Assembly: GCF_019880635.1 (NCBI RefSeq)
Contig: NZ_JAINVX010000004.1
Coordinates: forward strand, 124,001-188,000
Reading direction: 5' to 3'
Source of the DNA: Hanstruepera marina
Lineage (GTDB): Bacteria > Bacteroidota > Bacteroidia > Flavobacteriales > Flavobacteriaceae
DNA length: 64,000 bases
In this document: positions 42,309 through 51,882 of the stretch, piece by piece
Layout of the letters: each line of letters starts with the position of its first letter
Numbering within the stretch: position 1 is the stretch's first letter
Made by a program: the position numbers and the translations under genes
The notes under the pieces: model-generated
The model's database searches: none
What the model was told of the DNA's origin: nothing
Seen by the model: the letters and a program-made list of their open reading frames with translations, nothing else

Positions 42309-43865
42309 ATGAGTCAGCATATTTCAACATTAGAGTTAGAAGATAGAAAGGTAGGGAAGGACCTCTATAGTTATCAAAAAGGAGCCATTAACAAGATATT
42401 CAAGAGTTTTGAAGAAGCTCCTGAAGACTATCATTTACTATACCAGCTACCAACTGGTGGTGGTAAAACTGTTATTTTCTCCGAAATCGTACGCCAATAT
42501 TTAAAACATCATAAAAAGAAGGTTTTGGTAATGACACACCGTATTGAGTTGTGTCGTCAAACCTCTGGTATGTTAACCGAGTTTGGTGTGGAAAATAAAG
42601 TGGTTAATAGTAAGGCCAATCTGGACGATCAAGATCAGTATAGCTGTTTTGTGGCTATGGTTGAGACACTAAATAACCGATTGAACGAAGACAAACTGGA
42701 TATTTCAGATATTGGTTTGGTAATTATTGATGAGGCACATTACAATTCATTTACCAAACTATTTAAGTTTTTCGAAAAGTCATTTATTCTTGGTGTAACG
42801 GCAACACCTTTAAGTTCAAACATTAAATTACCAATGAAGGATAATTATGATGAACTTATTGTAGGCGAAAGTATAGAGTCTTTAATAAAAAACAGATTCT
42901 TGGCTAAAGCAGATATATACTCATATAACGTGGGCTTAACCTCATTGGTGGTTGGTGCCAATGGTGACTATACCGTAAAGTCATCTGAAGATTTATATAC
43001 CAATACCGATATGCTTTCCAAGCTTATCATAGCCTATGAAGAGCGTTCAAAAGGAAAAAAGACACTAATATTCAATAATGGTATTAATACATCCTTACAT
43101 GTTTACGATGCCTTTAGGCGTGCAGGATATCCAATTGCACATTTAGATAATACCAATTCAAAAAAAGAGCGAAAAAAAATATTAAAATGGTTTAAAGAAA
43201 CTCCAGATGCCATTTTAACTTCTGTAAGTATTTTAACAACAGGGTTTGATGAACCTACAGTTGAATCTATTATCCTTAATCGTGCCACCAAATCGTTAAC
43301 ACTCTATTATCAAATGATTGGTAGAGGTTCACGTATTCTAAAAAACAAAGACCGTTTTTCGGTCATAGATTTAGGAAATAATTTACACCGGTTTGGACCT
43401 TGGGGAGCAGATTTAGATTGGCACCGTATTTTTAGAACACCAAACTTCTATCTGGATGGTATTTTAAGCGACGAAGAGATTGAAGAAAATTTCCGTTATG
43501 TTATGCCAGATGAACTACGTCAATCGTTTGCAAATTCGGAAGATGTGTATTTTGATATAAAGAAGACGTATATTGATGCCGTGAGAGCAGGTGAGTCCTC
43601 CAAAGTTGTATTGGAACGTTCTATAGCTCATCACGCCAAAATATGTATTGAAAATAGCGAAGATGTCTATGACGCTCTAGACCTTGCCAAGCAATTAGGA
43701 GAAGATATCGATTATCGTATTCAACGCTACACCAAATGCATCAGTAAGAGTACATTTAATTTTGTAGAGTGGTTAAAAGACGATTACCGCAAAAAACTAC
43801 GTGCTTATTTACGCACTAATTTTGATGACGTGTTTTTGGAAATTCATGGCAGGCCTGCAGAGTAA
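42309..43865 (+). CDS. SF2 DEAD/DEAH-box helicase
   Basis: 518 residues. Walker A QLPTGGGKTV (about 46-55), Walker B/motif II DEAH (141-144), motif III GVTATP, and helicase C motifs including STGxD-like LTTGFDEPTVESIILNRA and QMIGRGSR (motif VI). Closest in organisation to the short 'DEAD/DEAH box helicase' family with a C-terminal tail of unknown function (about 380-518). No neighbouring nuclease, so a repair or RNA role cannot be assigned. A TATTTTTG 16 nt before the start may be its -7 element. Confidence 0.88.
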   Translation: MSQHISTLELEDRKVGKDLYSYQKGAINKIFKSFEEAPEDYHLLYQLPTGGGKTVIFSEIVRQYLKHHKKKVLVMTHRIELCRQTSGMLTEFGVENKVVNSKANLDDQDQYSCFVAMVETLNNRLNEDKLDISDIGLVIIDEAHYNSFTKLFKFFEKSFILGVTATPLSSNIKLPMKDNYDELIVGESIESLIKNRFLAKADIYSYNVGLTSLVVGANGDYTVKSSEDLYTNTDMLSKLIIAYEERSKGKKTLIFNNGINTSLHVYDAFRRAGYPIAHLDNTNSKKERKKILKWFKETPDAILTSVSILTTGFDEPTVESIILNRATKSLTLYYQMIGRGSRILKNKDRFSVIDLGNNLHRFGPWGADLDWHRIFRTPNFYLDGILSDEEIEENFRYVMPDELRQSFANSEDVYFDIKKTYIDAVRAGESSKVVLERSIAHHAKICIENSEDVYDALDLAKQLGEDIDYRIQRYTKCISKSTFNFVEWLKDDYRKKLRAYLRTNFDDVFLEIHGRPAE

Positions 43866-43894
43866 AATTCCATTTTATGTTGTAAATTTAGGGT

Positions 43895-44896
43895 ATGAAC
43901 AAACAACTTATCCTAAACGAACGTCCCAAAGGGATGCCAGACAGCAACACATGGAAATTGCAAGAGTCACCAATTCCAGATATTAAAGAAGGTGAACTTC
44001 TTATACAAAACCACTACATTTCTTTAGACCCTGCCATGCGTGGCTGGATAAATGATTCTAAATCATATATAGAACCTGTTCAGTTGGGTGATGTCATGCG
44101 TGCTGGAGCCATTGGTAAGGTAATACAATCTAAAAATTCACATTTTAAAGTAGGGCAGACTGTAACAGGTTGGTCAGGTGTGCAGCAATATACCGTTTCA
44201 AATGGAGAGGGTATATATTCAGTTGATGATAGCCAGTTGCCTATGCAAAAGTTCTTAGGCATATTGGGAATGCCAGGTATGACGGCCTATTTCGGTATTT
44301 TAGAAGTTGGAAAAATACGGGAAGGCGATATTGTGGTCGTTTCGGGAGCAGCAGGAGCAGTAGGTAGCGTTGTAGGGCAGATTGCAAAAATTAAAGGCTG
44401 CTACGTAGTAGGTATAGCAGGAGGGAAGAAAAAATGCGATTATATTGTTAACGAATTAGGCTTTGATACTGCTATTGATTATAAGTCCCAAAACATATTC
44501 GAGGCCATTAAAGAAGCCTGCCCAAAAGGGTTGGATGTCTATTTTGATAACGTTGGTGGTGAAATTCTTGAAGCAGCATTATCTAGACTTAAAAAACATG
44601 CACGAATTGTAATTTGTGGCGCTATTTCGCAATACAATACTATTGATGACATGAAAGGACCTCGAAATTATATGTCGCTATTGGTCAATCGAGCAACCAT
44701 GCAAGGTATGGTGGTTATGGATTACGCTGAAAAGTACCCTATGGCTATGCGAGATATGGCAGGTTGGATCATACAAGGTAAACTAAAGAGTAACGAGAGT
44801 GTTTATGATGGTATTGAAAATTTTCAAGAAACTTTTAAACGCTTATTTACTGGAGAAAAATTAGGTAAACTACTCTTAAAGGTTATTGAAAAATGA
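43895..44896 (+). CDS. NADP-dependent MDR oxidoreductase (curcumin/prostaglandin-reductase type)
   Basis: 333 residues. Medium-chain dehydrogenase without zinc ligands: N-terminal NERPKGMPDSNTWKL, then ISLDPAMRGWI, the Rossmann motif VSGAAGAVGSVVGQIAK (about 150-166) and VYFDNVGGEILEAAL. This subgroup reduces double bonds of enones or aldehydes with NADPH. Starts 29 nt after the helicase gene and may be read through from it. Confidence 0.9.
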   Translation: MNKQLILNERPKGMPDSNTWKLQESPIPDIKEGELLIQNHYISLDPAMRGWINDSKSYIEPVQLGDVMRAGAIGKVIQSKNSHFKVGQTVTGWSGVQQYTVSNGEGIYSVDDSQLPMQKFLGILGMPGMTAYFGILEVGKIREGDIVVVSGAAGAVGSVVGQIAKIKGCYVVGIAGGKKKCDYIVNELGFDTAIDYKSQNIFEAIKEACPKGLDVYFDNVGGEILEAALSRLKKHARIVICGAISQYNTIDDMKGPRNYMSLLVNRATMQGMVVMDYAEKYPMAMRDMAGWIIQGKLKSNESVYDGIENFQETFKRLFTGEKLGKLLLKVIEK

Positions 44897-44946
44897 TAAT
44901 TTTAAACTAACTTGTACACAATAAAAATAAGAATAAAACTAAATTC

Positions 44947-45792
44947 ATGAAAACCATACTACTCCCAACTGATTTTTCAGAGAACTCATGGAGAGCAATA
45001 CAATATGCCTTACAGTTGTTTAAAAGTAATGACTGTAAATTTTACATTATGCATGTATTTGAACCACAAGCCTCTGCACCTTCAACAGGTATAACATCTA
45101 AACGGGCTTATCAGGCTATTCATGATTCTAGAGCCAAATCATCACAAGAAGGTTTAGATAAGATTTTACAGCAAGTTCAAGACTACTCCAATAATCCAAA
45201 GCATACATTCGAAACCAAGTTGGCATACGGTTCGCTTACAAATTCTGTTCAAGGGTTTGCTGACAATAATGATATAGATCTAGTTGTGGTAGGGAACAAA
45301 GGGGCAAGTGCCATACAAAAAGCCACTTTTGGAAGTAATGCAGCACAGTTAATCCTAAAATTAACATGTCCAATCATTGCGGTTCCAGAATCAGCTACCA
45401 CCAACATTAATGAAATTGGCTTTGCCACTGATTATTCCATTGATGATTACGGTGAAGGGCTAAACCTTCTTAGAGAAATAACCTTGTCTAATAAGGCAAG
45501 GCTTGCCGTAGTAAATGTTGTTAATAATTCTGAATATATAACAGATTTAAATGCAAAACGCGAAATGTTGGAGCAGGTTTTAAAACCATTAACATTAGAA
45601 TATTACACATTGACTGATGTACCTGTAGAACAAGGGATCCATGTATTTACTGAGAGTAGAAAGCTAGATATGTTGGTACTCATCACCAAAAAAAGAAGCT
45701 TTTTCGAAAAGCTAACAACCAGGAGCCATAGTAAGGCTATTAGCCACAATTTGGATGTGCCATTGATAGTGTTTGATCAACGATCATTTTAG
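44947..45792 (+). CDS. Tandem-domain universal stress protein
   Basis: 281 residues, two UspA domains (about 1-145 and 150-281). The first has ILLPTDFSENSW and the nucleotide-binding VVVGNKGASAIQKATFGSNAAQLI (GxxG-9x-G[S/T] pattern). The second is degenerate (LVLITKKRSFFEKL). Likely binds ATP/AMP and responds to stress. Followed by a very strong bidirectional terminator. Confidence 0.9.
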   Translation: MKTILLPTDFSENSWRAIQYALQLFKSNDCKFYIMHVFEPQASAPSTGITSKRAYQAIHDSRAKSSQEGLDKILQQVQDYSNNPKHTFETKLAYGSLTNSVQGFADNNDIDLVVVGNKGASAIQKATFGSNAAQLILKLTCPIIAVPESATTNINEIGFATDYSIDDYGEGLNLLREITLSNKARLAVVNVVNNSEYITDLNAKREMLEQVLKPLTLEYYTLTDVPVEQGIHVFTESRKLDMLVLITKKRSFFEKLTTRSHSKAISHNLDVPLIVFDQRSF

Positions 45793-45809
45793 TAACATAA
45801 AATAGCAAC

Positions 45810-45846
45810 AAAAAACGCTCCAACAATATCAGTTGGAGCGTTTTTT
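45810..45846. terminator. Bidirectional terminator between the Usp and OmpA-type genes
   Basis: AAAAAACGCTCCAAC (45810-45824) pairs perfectly with GTTGGAGCGTTTTTT (45832-45846) around a 7-nt loop. It serves both convergent genes. Confidence 0.93.
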
Positions 45847-45880
45847 TGAGGGACTAATTAAAATAATATATAATATTGTA

Positions 45881-46720
45881 TTACTGGTTATTGCTTTCCA
45901 TCAAGGCAAAAAACTTATTGATGTTTGGCAATATAATTATTCTTGTACGTCTGTTTCTAGAACGGTTTTCTTTGGTATCGTTATCAACCAAAGGCTGGTA
46001 AAAACTTCTACCGGCTGCAATCAACTTTTCTGGAGCTACACCAAAATCCTCTTGTAACTTTTTAACTACAGATGTCGCACGAAGTACACTTAAATCCCAG
46101 TTATCTTTTACAGCAGCGCCTGGAACCATAGTTTTATTATCTGTATGACCTTCAACCATAACTTCAAGGCTTTCTTCTGAATTGATAACATCTGCCAATT
46201 TCTGTAAGATACCATTAGCTTTATTGCTCACTCGGTAGCTTCCAGAATTAAATAACATTTTATCAGATATGGAGATCATAACTACAGTTTCATCAATATT
46301 GATGGCAATGTCTTCATCTTCATTCATATCGCTGGTGTCCATAGACTTACGCAAGTTATACCCAACAGCCAAGTTCATGGAATCCTTTAAGGTTTTAGCT
46401 TCAGCTAAAGCAGCAGGATCAACATGTTTAAGTGTTTCATTCATTTGCTCACGCACATCGTTAGAAATAACTAAATCGTCACCAACGGTTACGAGTTTTG
46501 CATCATTTTCTTCAGAAAGGGAATTAATTTTAGAATTGTAAGTGTCAATTCTAGCTTGTATTTCAGCAAACTTGGCCTCTAAATCTTCTTTTTCAACACG
46601 TGTTTTGGTTAATTCGCTTTTTATTTCACCATTTTCCTGTTGTAGTGCAACATACTTCTTTTTTGACACACAGGACATTACAAAAAGACTTGATAGTACA
46701 AGGATTGAAATTTTTTTCAT
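45881..46720 (-). CDS. OmpA-family lipoprotein with coiled coil
   Basis: 279 residues. Lipobox FVMSC (Cys about 17). A coiled coil at about 25-75 (repeated EKEDLEAKFAEIQARID heptads) is followed by an OmpA-like peptidoglycan-binding domain (about 150-275) with VMVEGHTDNKTM, LSVLRATSVVKKL and NRSRNRRTRIIILP. Probably tethers the outer membrane to peptidoglycan. Confidence 0.9.
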   Translation of the reverse strand: MKKISILVLSSLFVMSCVSKKKYVALQQENGEIKSELTKTRVEKEDLEAKFAEIQARIDTYNSKINSLSEENDAKLVTVGDDLVISNDVREQMNETLKHVDPAALAEAKTLKDSMNLAVGYNLRKSMDTSDMNEDEDIAINIDETVVMISISDKMLFNSGSYRVSNKANGILQKLADVINSEESLEVMVEGHTDNKTMVPGAAVKDNWDLSVLRATSVVKKLQEDFGVAPEKLIAAGRSFYQPLVDNDTKENRSRNRRTRIIILPNINKFFALMESNNQ

Positions 46721-46871
46721 AATTGTTATTAGTTTTTATTAAGGTTATATCTCTATCTACGTCCAAAAGCACATATTAGACGTTGAAAAGCCTTTTTTAT
46801 ATTTTTTTTAACAATTATATGAGGTCACAATAAGTTTACATATATTTATAAACCTTTACATCTTTCAAATC

Positions 46872-47309
46872 ATGAAAAAAGTAGAAGTAACCGTTACCAT
46901 CAAATCCAAGCCAGAAACCATAATAGCAGCTTTTATTGATCCTGATATGCTAAAAGCCTGGTGGAAAGTCGATCGTACTTTTATTAACACCGAAGTAGGA
47001 GGTGTGTACGCCATTACTTGGCAGACTACTGCAAACGGATTTAAATATGTTACGCTTGGTAATATTAGACGGTATCAACCGAATAGGGAATTGGTCATTA
47101 ACAACCTTACGTACTTTAATCCCGAAAAAGAAATCATGGGAGAAATGACCCTGACCATAATAGCCAAACAAAACGGTGAAAGTGCCGTATTATATTTATG
47201 CCAAGAAGGCTATCAAACCAGTGACGATTGGGATTGGTACTATAATGCCGTAAAAGAAGCTTGGCCTTTGGTAGTTCAAGATTTAAAGCAGTATTTAGAA
47301 AACCTATAG
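46872..47309 (+). CDS. SRPBCC/AHSA1-type ligand-binding protein
   Basis: 145 residues with START-like fold signatures: VEVTVTIKSKPETIIAAFIDPDMLKAWW at the start, GGVYAITWQTTANG, and a C-terminal helix ending AVKEAWPLVVQDLKQYLE. The AHSA1 group binds hydrophobic ligands or acts as co-chaperone; no specific role. 4 nt from the convergent hypothetical gene. Confidence 0.85.
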   Translation: MKKVEVTVTIKSKPETIIAAFIDPDMLKAWWKVDRTFINTEVGGVYAITWQTTANGFKYVTLGNIRRYQPNRELVINNLTYFNPEKEIMGEMTLTIIAKQNGESAVLYLCQEGYQTSDDWDWYYNAVKEAWPLVVQDLKQYLENL

Positions 47310-47313
47310 GCAA

Positions 47314-47589
47314 TTAGGCACTCTGCAATTTTTGTCTATGAAGCACAGTATCTTTTATATGTAAAAGGCTATTTACTACCGCAATCAATTCAAACTTTAA
47401 AAAATTCTTATTCTTTTTACTAAAATGGCTAATTAAATGGGTGTAGAGAATGCGTTTCCCTTTCTTAATGGTAACATAGTATGTGTCCTTTTCGGCATCA
47501 AGTACTACAGAACATTTGTAATTACTTTCAACTAAAAACCAATACGATAAACTGTTAATTTGATTAAAGAGAGATAAATTCGCTTCCAT
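47314..47589 (-). CDS. Hypothetical protein, 91 residues
   Basis: Reads MEANLSLFNQ ... LHRQKLQSA. Mixed beta then helix (YKCSVVLDAEKDTYYVTIKKGKRILYTH), no signal or membrane segment. Amino-acid composition is normal and protein-like. Ends 4 nt from the convergent SRPBCC gene, as expected for compact real genes. Family not recognised. Confidence 0.55.
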   Translation of the reverse strand: MEANLSLFNQINSLSYWFLVESNYKCSVVLDAEKDTYYVTIKKGKRILYTHLISHFSKKNKNFLKFELIAVVNSLLHIKDTVLHRQKLQSA

Positions 47590-47927
47590 AATACATAAGT
47601 TTTATAGGTTTGGGACCCTGTTATAAATTAAATATACAAATGGAAATAAAGTGATTTCTAAAATGTTTGTTATAACACCGTTTTTTTCGTTGTAAAACAG
47701 TTCGTTACCGTTTATCGATGATTTTCTTAACTGTAAAATATAATCTTACTATCAATAGTTGCAAAAGCCAAATAGAGCATAGGGTGTAAATATCCAATCA
47801 GACTTTTATAAATATAATTTATAGCCCTATAAGCTACTGTAATACAGTTGTTTATAGTGTTAAAAAATAGTAAAAAACTTGTGAATACGGATTATGATTT
47901 GTATTTTAAATAGAAAACATAACAACT
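47590..47927. other. Gene-free intergenic stretch
   Basis: 338 AT-rich bases between divergent genes. Contains a T-run near 47683 and no clear hairpin or repeat. Presumably holds both promoters, but no full TTG/TAnnTTTG pair was found. Confidence 0.5.
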
Positions 47928-48305
47928 ATGAAAACAATATTAATAACACTTGTAACATTTTTTACGATCCAAACATTTGGTCAAGAGCGTTTGAGTAGAT
48001 TTACTGAACGAACCATTGATAGTGAAGCCAAAGCTTTAGCTACAGAATACAATAAGGAACTGTCCCTGAATGACGATCAAATAAGAATATTTGAAATTAA
48101 AATTGATAAATTCTTAAAAAGGAGAAAACAACTTGAAAGTAATTTAGTTGGGCGCGAATTACTAACAGCCTTATATCATGTAAGAATGAAGGAAATAAAT
48201 GAAATGTCTACCATTTTAACTTATAATCAACTTAAAACATATGATAAGGTCAAACAAGAATTACAGCCATTACAAATAAATAATAGGGTTTTAAGTACGC
48301 TGTAA
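47928..48305 (+). CDS. Exported helical protein, unknown
   Basis: 125 residues. Signal peptide 1-18 (TFGQE). The mature part is all-helical and charged: LSLNDDQIRIFEIKIDKFLKRRK then MKEINEMSTILTYNQLKTYDKVKQEL. The 'LTxxQ'-like pair (SLNDDQ; TYNQL) resembles CpxP/Spy-type periplasmic chaperones, though it is too diverged to assign. Convergent with the protease gene (20 nt). Confidence 0.65.
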   Translation: MKTILITLVTFFTIQTFGQERLSRFTERTIDSEAKALATEYNKELSLNDDQIRIFEIKIDKFLKRRKQLESNLVGRELLTALYHVRMKEINEMSTILTYNQLKTYDKVKQELQPLQINNRVLSTL

Positions 48306-48325
48306 ATTTCAAAGCGTCAGACTAT

Positions 48326-49342
48326 CTATTGCTTTAATGTAACGCGTTTACCTTGTCGTAAAACTTCAAGTGTTAATTTTACATTATCATTTAAACTTTG
48401 CGCTAATTGTGCTAATTGTTCAAGGGTTTTTTCATCTGTGTTAAATGTTATTCCGTTTATCGAAAGAATAACATCACCACCTAAGATTAGTTTTTTATTC
48501 CCCAATAGCCCTTCAACAGTACCACCTTGTACACCCATTTTACCAAAAATGGATTCTTCAACAACGCGCTGTACTAGAATGCCACTGCTTTGTGGCACAT
48601 TAAGGAGCATAGCTTCTTGAGGCGTAAGCGTGTGCATGTCTGCACCTACCCAAGGTAAATTATCATTTAATAATAGGCGAGCGGCCAAATTTGAGCTTGT
48701 GGCATAACCTATTCCATCTGAACCACCGGATTGTGTGATAATTTGACTAACAATACCCACAACTTCACCTTTTAGGTTAAACATGGGACCGCCAGAATTC
48801 CCTTGATTTATTGCTGCATCGGTCTGAATAAAGTCGGTAGTGGTAAACGGATTGCTCATACCTGCGTTACTGCGTCTAAAACTGCTAACATACCCTGAAG
48901 ATAATGACGCATCAAGTCCAAAAGGTGCGCCAATAACAAAAATGCGTTCTCCAATTTTTAAAGCATCAGAATCTCCAAAGCTTACTGTAACAGGGTTTAT
49001 TCGCGGCCTAAACAATTTAATTAAAGCAATATCTGCACTTTTATAAAAAGAAACCACTTTGGCAGGAATAACATCGCCATCAGGAAATAAAACCTTAATG
49101 TCTTCGGGTACGGTAACCACATGTGCAGCCGTAACAATAAGCCTATCAGATATCATAAAACCAGAACCTAATCCATTTTGACTCACTTTATGGGAAATAT
49201 GATTGGAGTCTGGAACTATTTGCTGTTCAGAGGTGTATATTACTACCACCGCTGGACTAACCTTATTGTAGATTTCCGAAAGGTCTTGAGCAGCAAGAGT
49301 TGTCGTAAAAAGGCCTAGAAAAAAGAAGAACAATAATCGCAT
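48326..49342 (-). CDS. HtrA/DegP-like S1C serine protease with one PDZ domain
   Basis: 338 residues. Signal peptide ends LAAQ. Triad H74 (TAAHVV), D104 (SADIAL), S183 (GNSGGP). One PDZ domain at about 230-338, interrupted by a loop (GGTVEGLLGNKKLILGGDV). Shorter than two-PDZ DegP, like DegS/single-PDZ forms. Periplasmic protein quality control or regulated proteolysis. Confidence 0.92.
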   Translation of the reverse strand: MRLLFFFFLGLFTTTLAAQDLSEIYNKVSPAVVVIYTSEQQIVPDSNHISHKVSQNGLGSGFMISDRLIVTAAHVVTVPEDIKVLFPDGDVIPAKVVSFYKSADIALIKLFRPRINPVTVSFGDSDALKIGERIFVIGAPFGLDASLSSGYVSSFRRSNAGMSNPFTTTDFIQTDAAINQGNSGGPMFNLKGEVVGIVSQIITQSGGSDGIGYATSSNLAARLLLNDNLPWVGADMHTLTPQEAMLLNVPQSSGILVQRVVEESIFGKMGVQGGTVEGLLGNKKLILGGDVILSINGITFNTDEKTLEQLAQLAQSLNDNVKLTLEVLRQGKRVTLKQ

Positions 49343-49402
49343 AATAATTGGTATGTATTAAAAGGCTAATGTAAACATTTATAAGGATAACAGGTATTGA
49401 AA

Positions 49403-50251
49403 TTACCACCAAACCACAAATAAACGTTCCAATTCACCATCAGGATGGCGTATCCAAATCAATGGTGATCGTTGTGCATCCAGCAAGTCCCGTAATTCCT
49501 GTTGAAACAGGGCATAGGGCATCCAGCTGACTGTATTGTGAGCCATAACCAACCAATCTAGCTTACTGGGTATATAAAAACTACAGTCGGTATAGGCTGA
49601 TAAATCAGGTAAACGCACATAGGTTCCTAAAACGGCTTTGGCATTCAGTTGCTCTAAAGGTATGGCAGTCGCGGAAGCTCTGGGCACAAACAGTTGGGCT
49701 AGAAACAACACTTGCTGCTGTATGGAAGCCGGATTCAATCTATGACCTTCTAAATACGGTTGTGTTTCTGGAGCATATAACAAGGGTAGTTGCTTGTTCC
49801 GTAATTTATCTAGCTTATAAATCAGACTATCTTTTCGGTTAGGGCCAATCCAATGATCCAGTTCGGTGGTACCAACTAGCGGATCGCACAAATAGAACTT
49901 ATAAATGATCTCTAAATGAACGGGTTGTTTATTCACCAGAAGCAAAGCATCCAGTTCACCCAAGGTTTGCTTATTCTGTTGTATCTGCAAATTAGTTTCC
50001 AGAATCTGGATGTGCGATTGCTGTGCCAAACTCTGAAACACAAAATATTCTACACGGTTGCCCAAACGATTGGGCGCATCTTGAGGATGCAATGGCACCG
50101 AATTATCTAAAGCCACATGACCAAATTGCTGTAAGTTGGTATCTAACTGGCCAAACCATAACGGTTGCGTTTGAATAAAACCCTGATATTGCAATTGCAA
50201 TTGTTGTTGCTGTGAGGTGAGCGTATCCATAGAATGGATTAAAGATACCAT
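49403..50251 (-). CDS. DUF1853-family protein (possible PD-(D/E)XK fold)
   Basis: 282 residues; a start at 50230 (MDTLTSQQQQ) is equally possible. The middle section has GELDALLLVNKQPVHLEIIYKFYL: an E-x-D followed about 14 residues later by E-x-x-x-K, the spacing of PD-(D/E)XK nucleases (positions about 93-116). I recognise the family as DUF1853. The biochemical role is not established. Slightly richer in Gln and GC than its neighbours. Confidence 0.75.
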   Translation of the reverse strand: MVSLIHSMDTLTSQQQQLQLQYQGFIQTQPLWFGQLDTNLQQFGHVALDNSVPLHPQDAPNRLGNRVEYFVFQSLAQQSHIQILETNLQIQQNKQTLGELDALLLVNKQPVHLEIIYKFYLCDPLVGTTELDHWIGPNRKDSLIYKLDKLRNKQLPLLYAPETQPYLEGHRLNPASIQQQVLFLAQLFVPRASATAIPLEQLNAKAVLGTYVRLPDLSAYTDCSFYIPSKLDWLVMAHNTVSWMPYALFQQELRDLLDAQRSPLIWIRHPDGELERLFVVWW

Positions 50252-50473
50252 TTCTAGATGATTCTCATGAATGTTATATAACCATGGAATAGGTGTGTTC
50301 TGAAAAAACTATTTTACATACTATCAAGTAGCGAACATCCAGTGGATTTTTGATGGCTAGATACAAAAAGGGGAAGTAAACACTTCTATTAAGAAATAGT
50401 CTATTTTACATAATATAAATTATAGTACATTTATAACAAGCTGTATTTATCATAATTCCAGATATCTTTAGAG

Positions 50474-50890
50474 TTATATCAATAAGGAATTTGTTTTAAC
50501 GTGTTTATGAATGACATCATTATTAAATACCCAAAACACCTTTTTTTCCTTCTTGACCAAAATACCACTTGCGATAAGCTTATCTAAAATTTCGTTTTTT
50601 ATCGTACGTTGCTTACTTCCTAATTTTTGTAACAAATATTTAAGTGAATGTTCTTTTTTTGAGTTTCTTATAACGTCTAAATATTTGTTCAGTAACGGGT
50701 AATTAATCCTGCTCCTAGTATTAACAACAACTTTTTTGTCTACTATTTTAATTTGCTCTTGTAATGAAAGTTCTAATAATATAGCACCAGCCATTCCATA
50801 AGTTAAAGCAAATGGTTGAGCGGTAAAAGTTCCTTTGCCATCATCTAATGCCAATAGCAGCAATTTATCTGCCAAGTTTAAGTCTGTCAT
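50474..50890 (-). CDS. Short GPP34/Vps74-like protein
   Basis: 138 residues. The start LNLADKLLLLALDDGKGT and YGMAGAILLELSLQ match the Golgi phosphoprotein 3 (GPP34) fold's N-terminal helices; the C-terminal part is a winged-helix-like KNEILDKLIASGILVKKEKKVFW. Bacterial members are usually longer (about 200 residues or more), so this is a short form. Function in bacteria unknown; eukaryotic members bind phosphoinositides. The 222-nt gap upstream of DUF1853 holds nothing recognisable. Confidence 0.7.
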   Translation of the reverse strand: MTDLNLADKLLLLALDDGKGTFTAQPFALTYGMAGAILLELSLQEQIKIVDKKVVVNTRSRINYPLLNKYLDVIRNSKKEHSLKYLLQKLGSKQRTIKNEILDKLIASGILVKKEKKVFWVFNNDVIHKHVKTNSLLI

Positions 50891-51006
50891 AAAAATACGT
50901 TTATACCTATATCGTAGATAATAACATAAAAATGTTACATACTATTAAAATCCTCTTATTTATTGATAAAAAAACCGCGTTCATTGATTTTTTTTTATTG
51001 AACAAC

Positions 51007-51029
51007 CACTACTCTATAATATTGTAGTG
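51007..51029. promoter_or_regulatory. Possible operator before the ABC-transporter operon
   Basis: CACTAC (51007-51012) and GTAGTG (51024-51029) form a 6-bp inverted repeat with an 11-nt AT-rich centre containing TATAAT, ending 14 nt before the start codon. The position fits an operator or a promoter-proximal hairpin, but this could be chance. Confidence 0.3.
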
Positions 51030-51043
51030 TCAATAAAAAAGAT

Positions 51044-51880
51044 ATGATACATATAAGCAATTTAAGTTATCGATATTCCAAGAAGGTGGAAATCTTAAAT
51101 GATCTTAATCTTGAATTTCAACCTGGGAAAATTTATGGTTTATTGGGGAAAAATGGCGCTGGGAAATCTACTTTAATTAAGAATATTACTGGCATGCTTT
51201 TTCCTACGAGTGGAACCTGCCAAATCTTTGAAGAAACGCCTAAAAATCGTAGCGTTAACTTTTTAAAAAATTTATTCTTTGTTCCCGAAGAATACTACTT
51301 ACCAAACTTGTCTATTGTTGAGTTGGTGAATATATACAAAGATTTTTATCCCAATTTTGACACCAATCAGTTTGATGGTTATATCGAACAATTTAAAATT
51401 GAAAAACACAAAAGGACTACCGAGTTATCCCTAGGTCAGAAAAAGAAAATCTTAATAGGTTTTGCGCTTTCTGCAAATACCAAAGTGCTCATTATGGATG
51501 AGCCCACTAACGGACTTGATATTCCTTCTAAAATCTTGTTTAGAAACATGATTAACGATTCTTTTAATAAAGACAGAATTGTGATCATAACCTCACATCA
51601 GGTTAGAGATTTAGATGAGTTAATCCATTCTATCATTATTATGAATGATGGAAAAGTACTTTTAAATGATGATAAAGCGCATATTGCTAAAAACCTAAAA
51701 TTTCAGTTAACAGACGCCAAGCAAGAATCGACTGATTTAATTTATCAGGAGAAAGTGAGTAACGGTTTTGCGTCTATTAAAGAAAATAAAACGGATACTG
51801 CGGGCTATATAGACATTGAGCTTCTGTTTAACGCTGTATTAACCAATTCGAATACCATTAACAACTATTTAAACGCTTAA
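51044..51880 (+). CDS. ABC transporter ATP-binding protein
   Basis: 278 residues. Walker A GKNGAGKST (about 35-43), Q-loop region, signature LSLGQKK (about 128-134), Walker B VLIMDEP and H-loop TSHQ. It resembles the YtrB/BcrA-type exporters with a single ATPase. First gene of a six-gene plus-strand run to 55805 with gaps of 0-5 nt, so one operon. The TATAAT-containing inverted repeat lies just upstream. Confidence 0.93.
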   Translation: MIHISNLSYRYSKKVEILNDLNLEFQPGKIYGLLGKNGAGKSTLIKNITGMLFPTSGTCQIFEETPKNRSVNFLKNLFFVPEEYYLPNLSIVELVNIYKDFYPNFDTNQFDGYIEQFKIEKHKRTTELSLGQKKKILIGFALSANTKVLIMDEPTNGLDIPSKILFRNMINDSFNKDRIVIITSHQVRDLDELIHSIIIMNDGKVLLNDDKAHIAKNLKFQLTDAKQESTDLIYQEKVSNGFASIKENKTDTAGYIDIELLFNAVLTNSNTINNYLNA

Positions 51881-51882
51881 TT

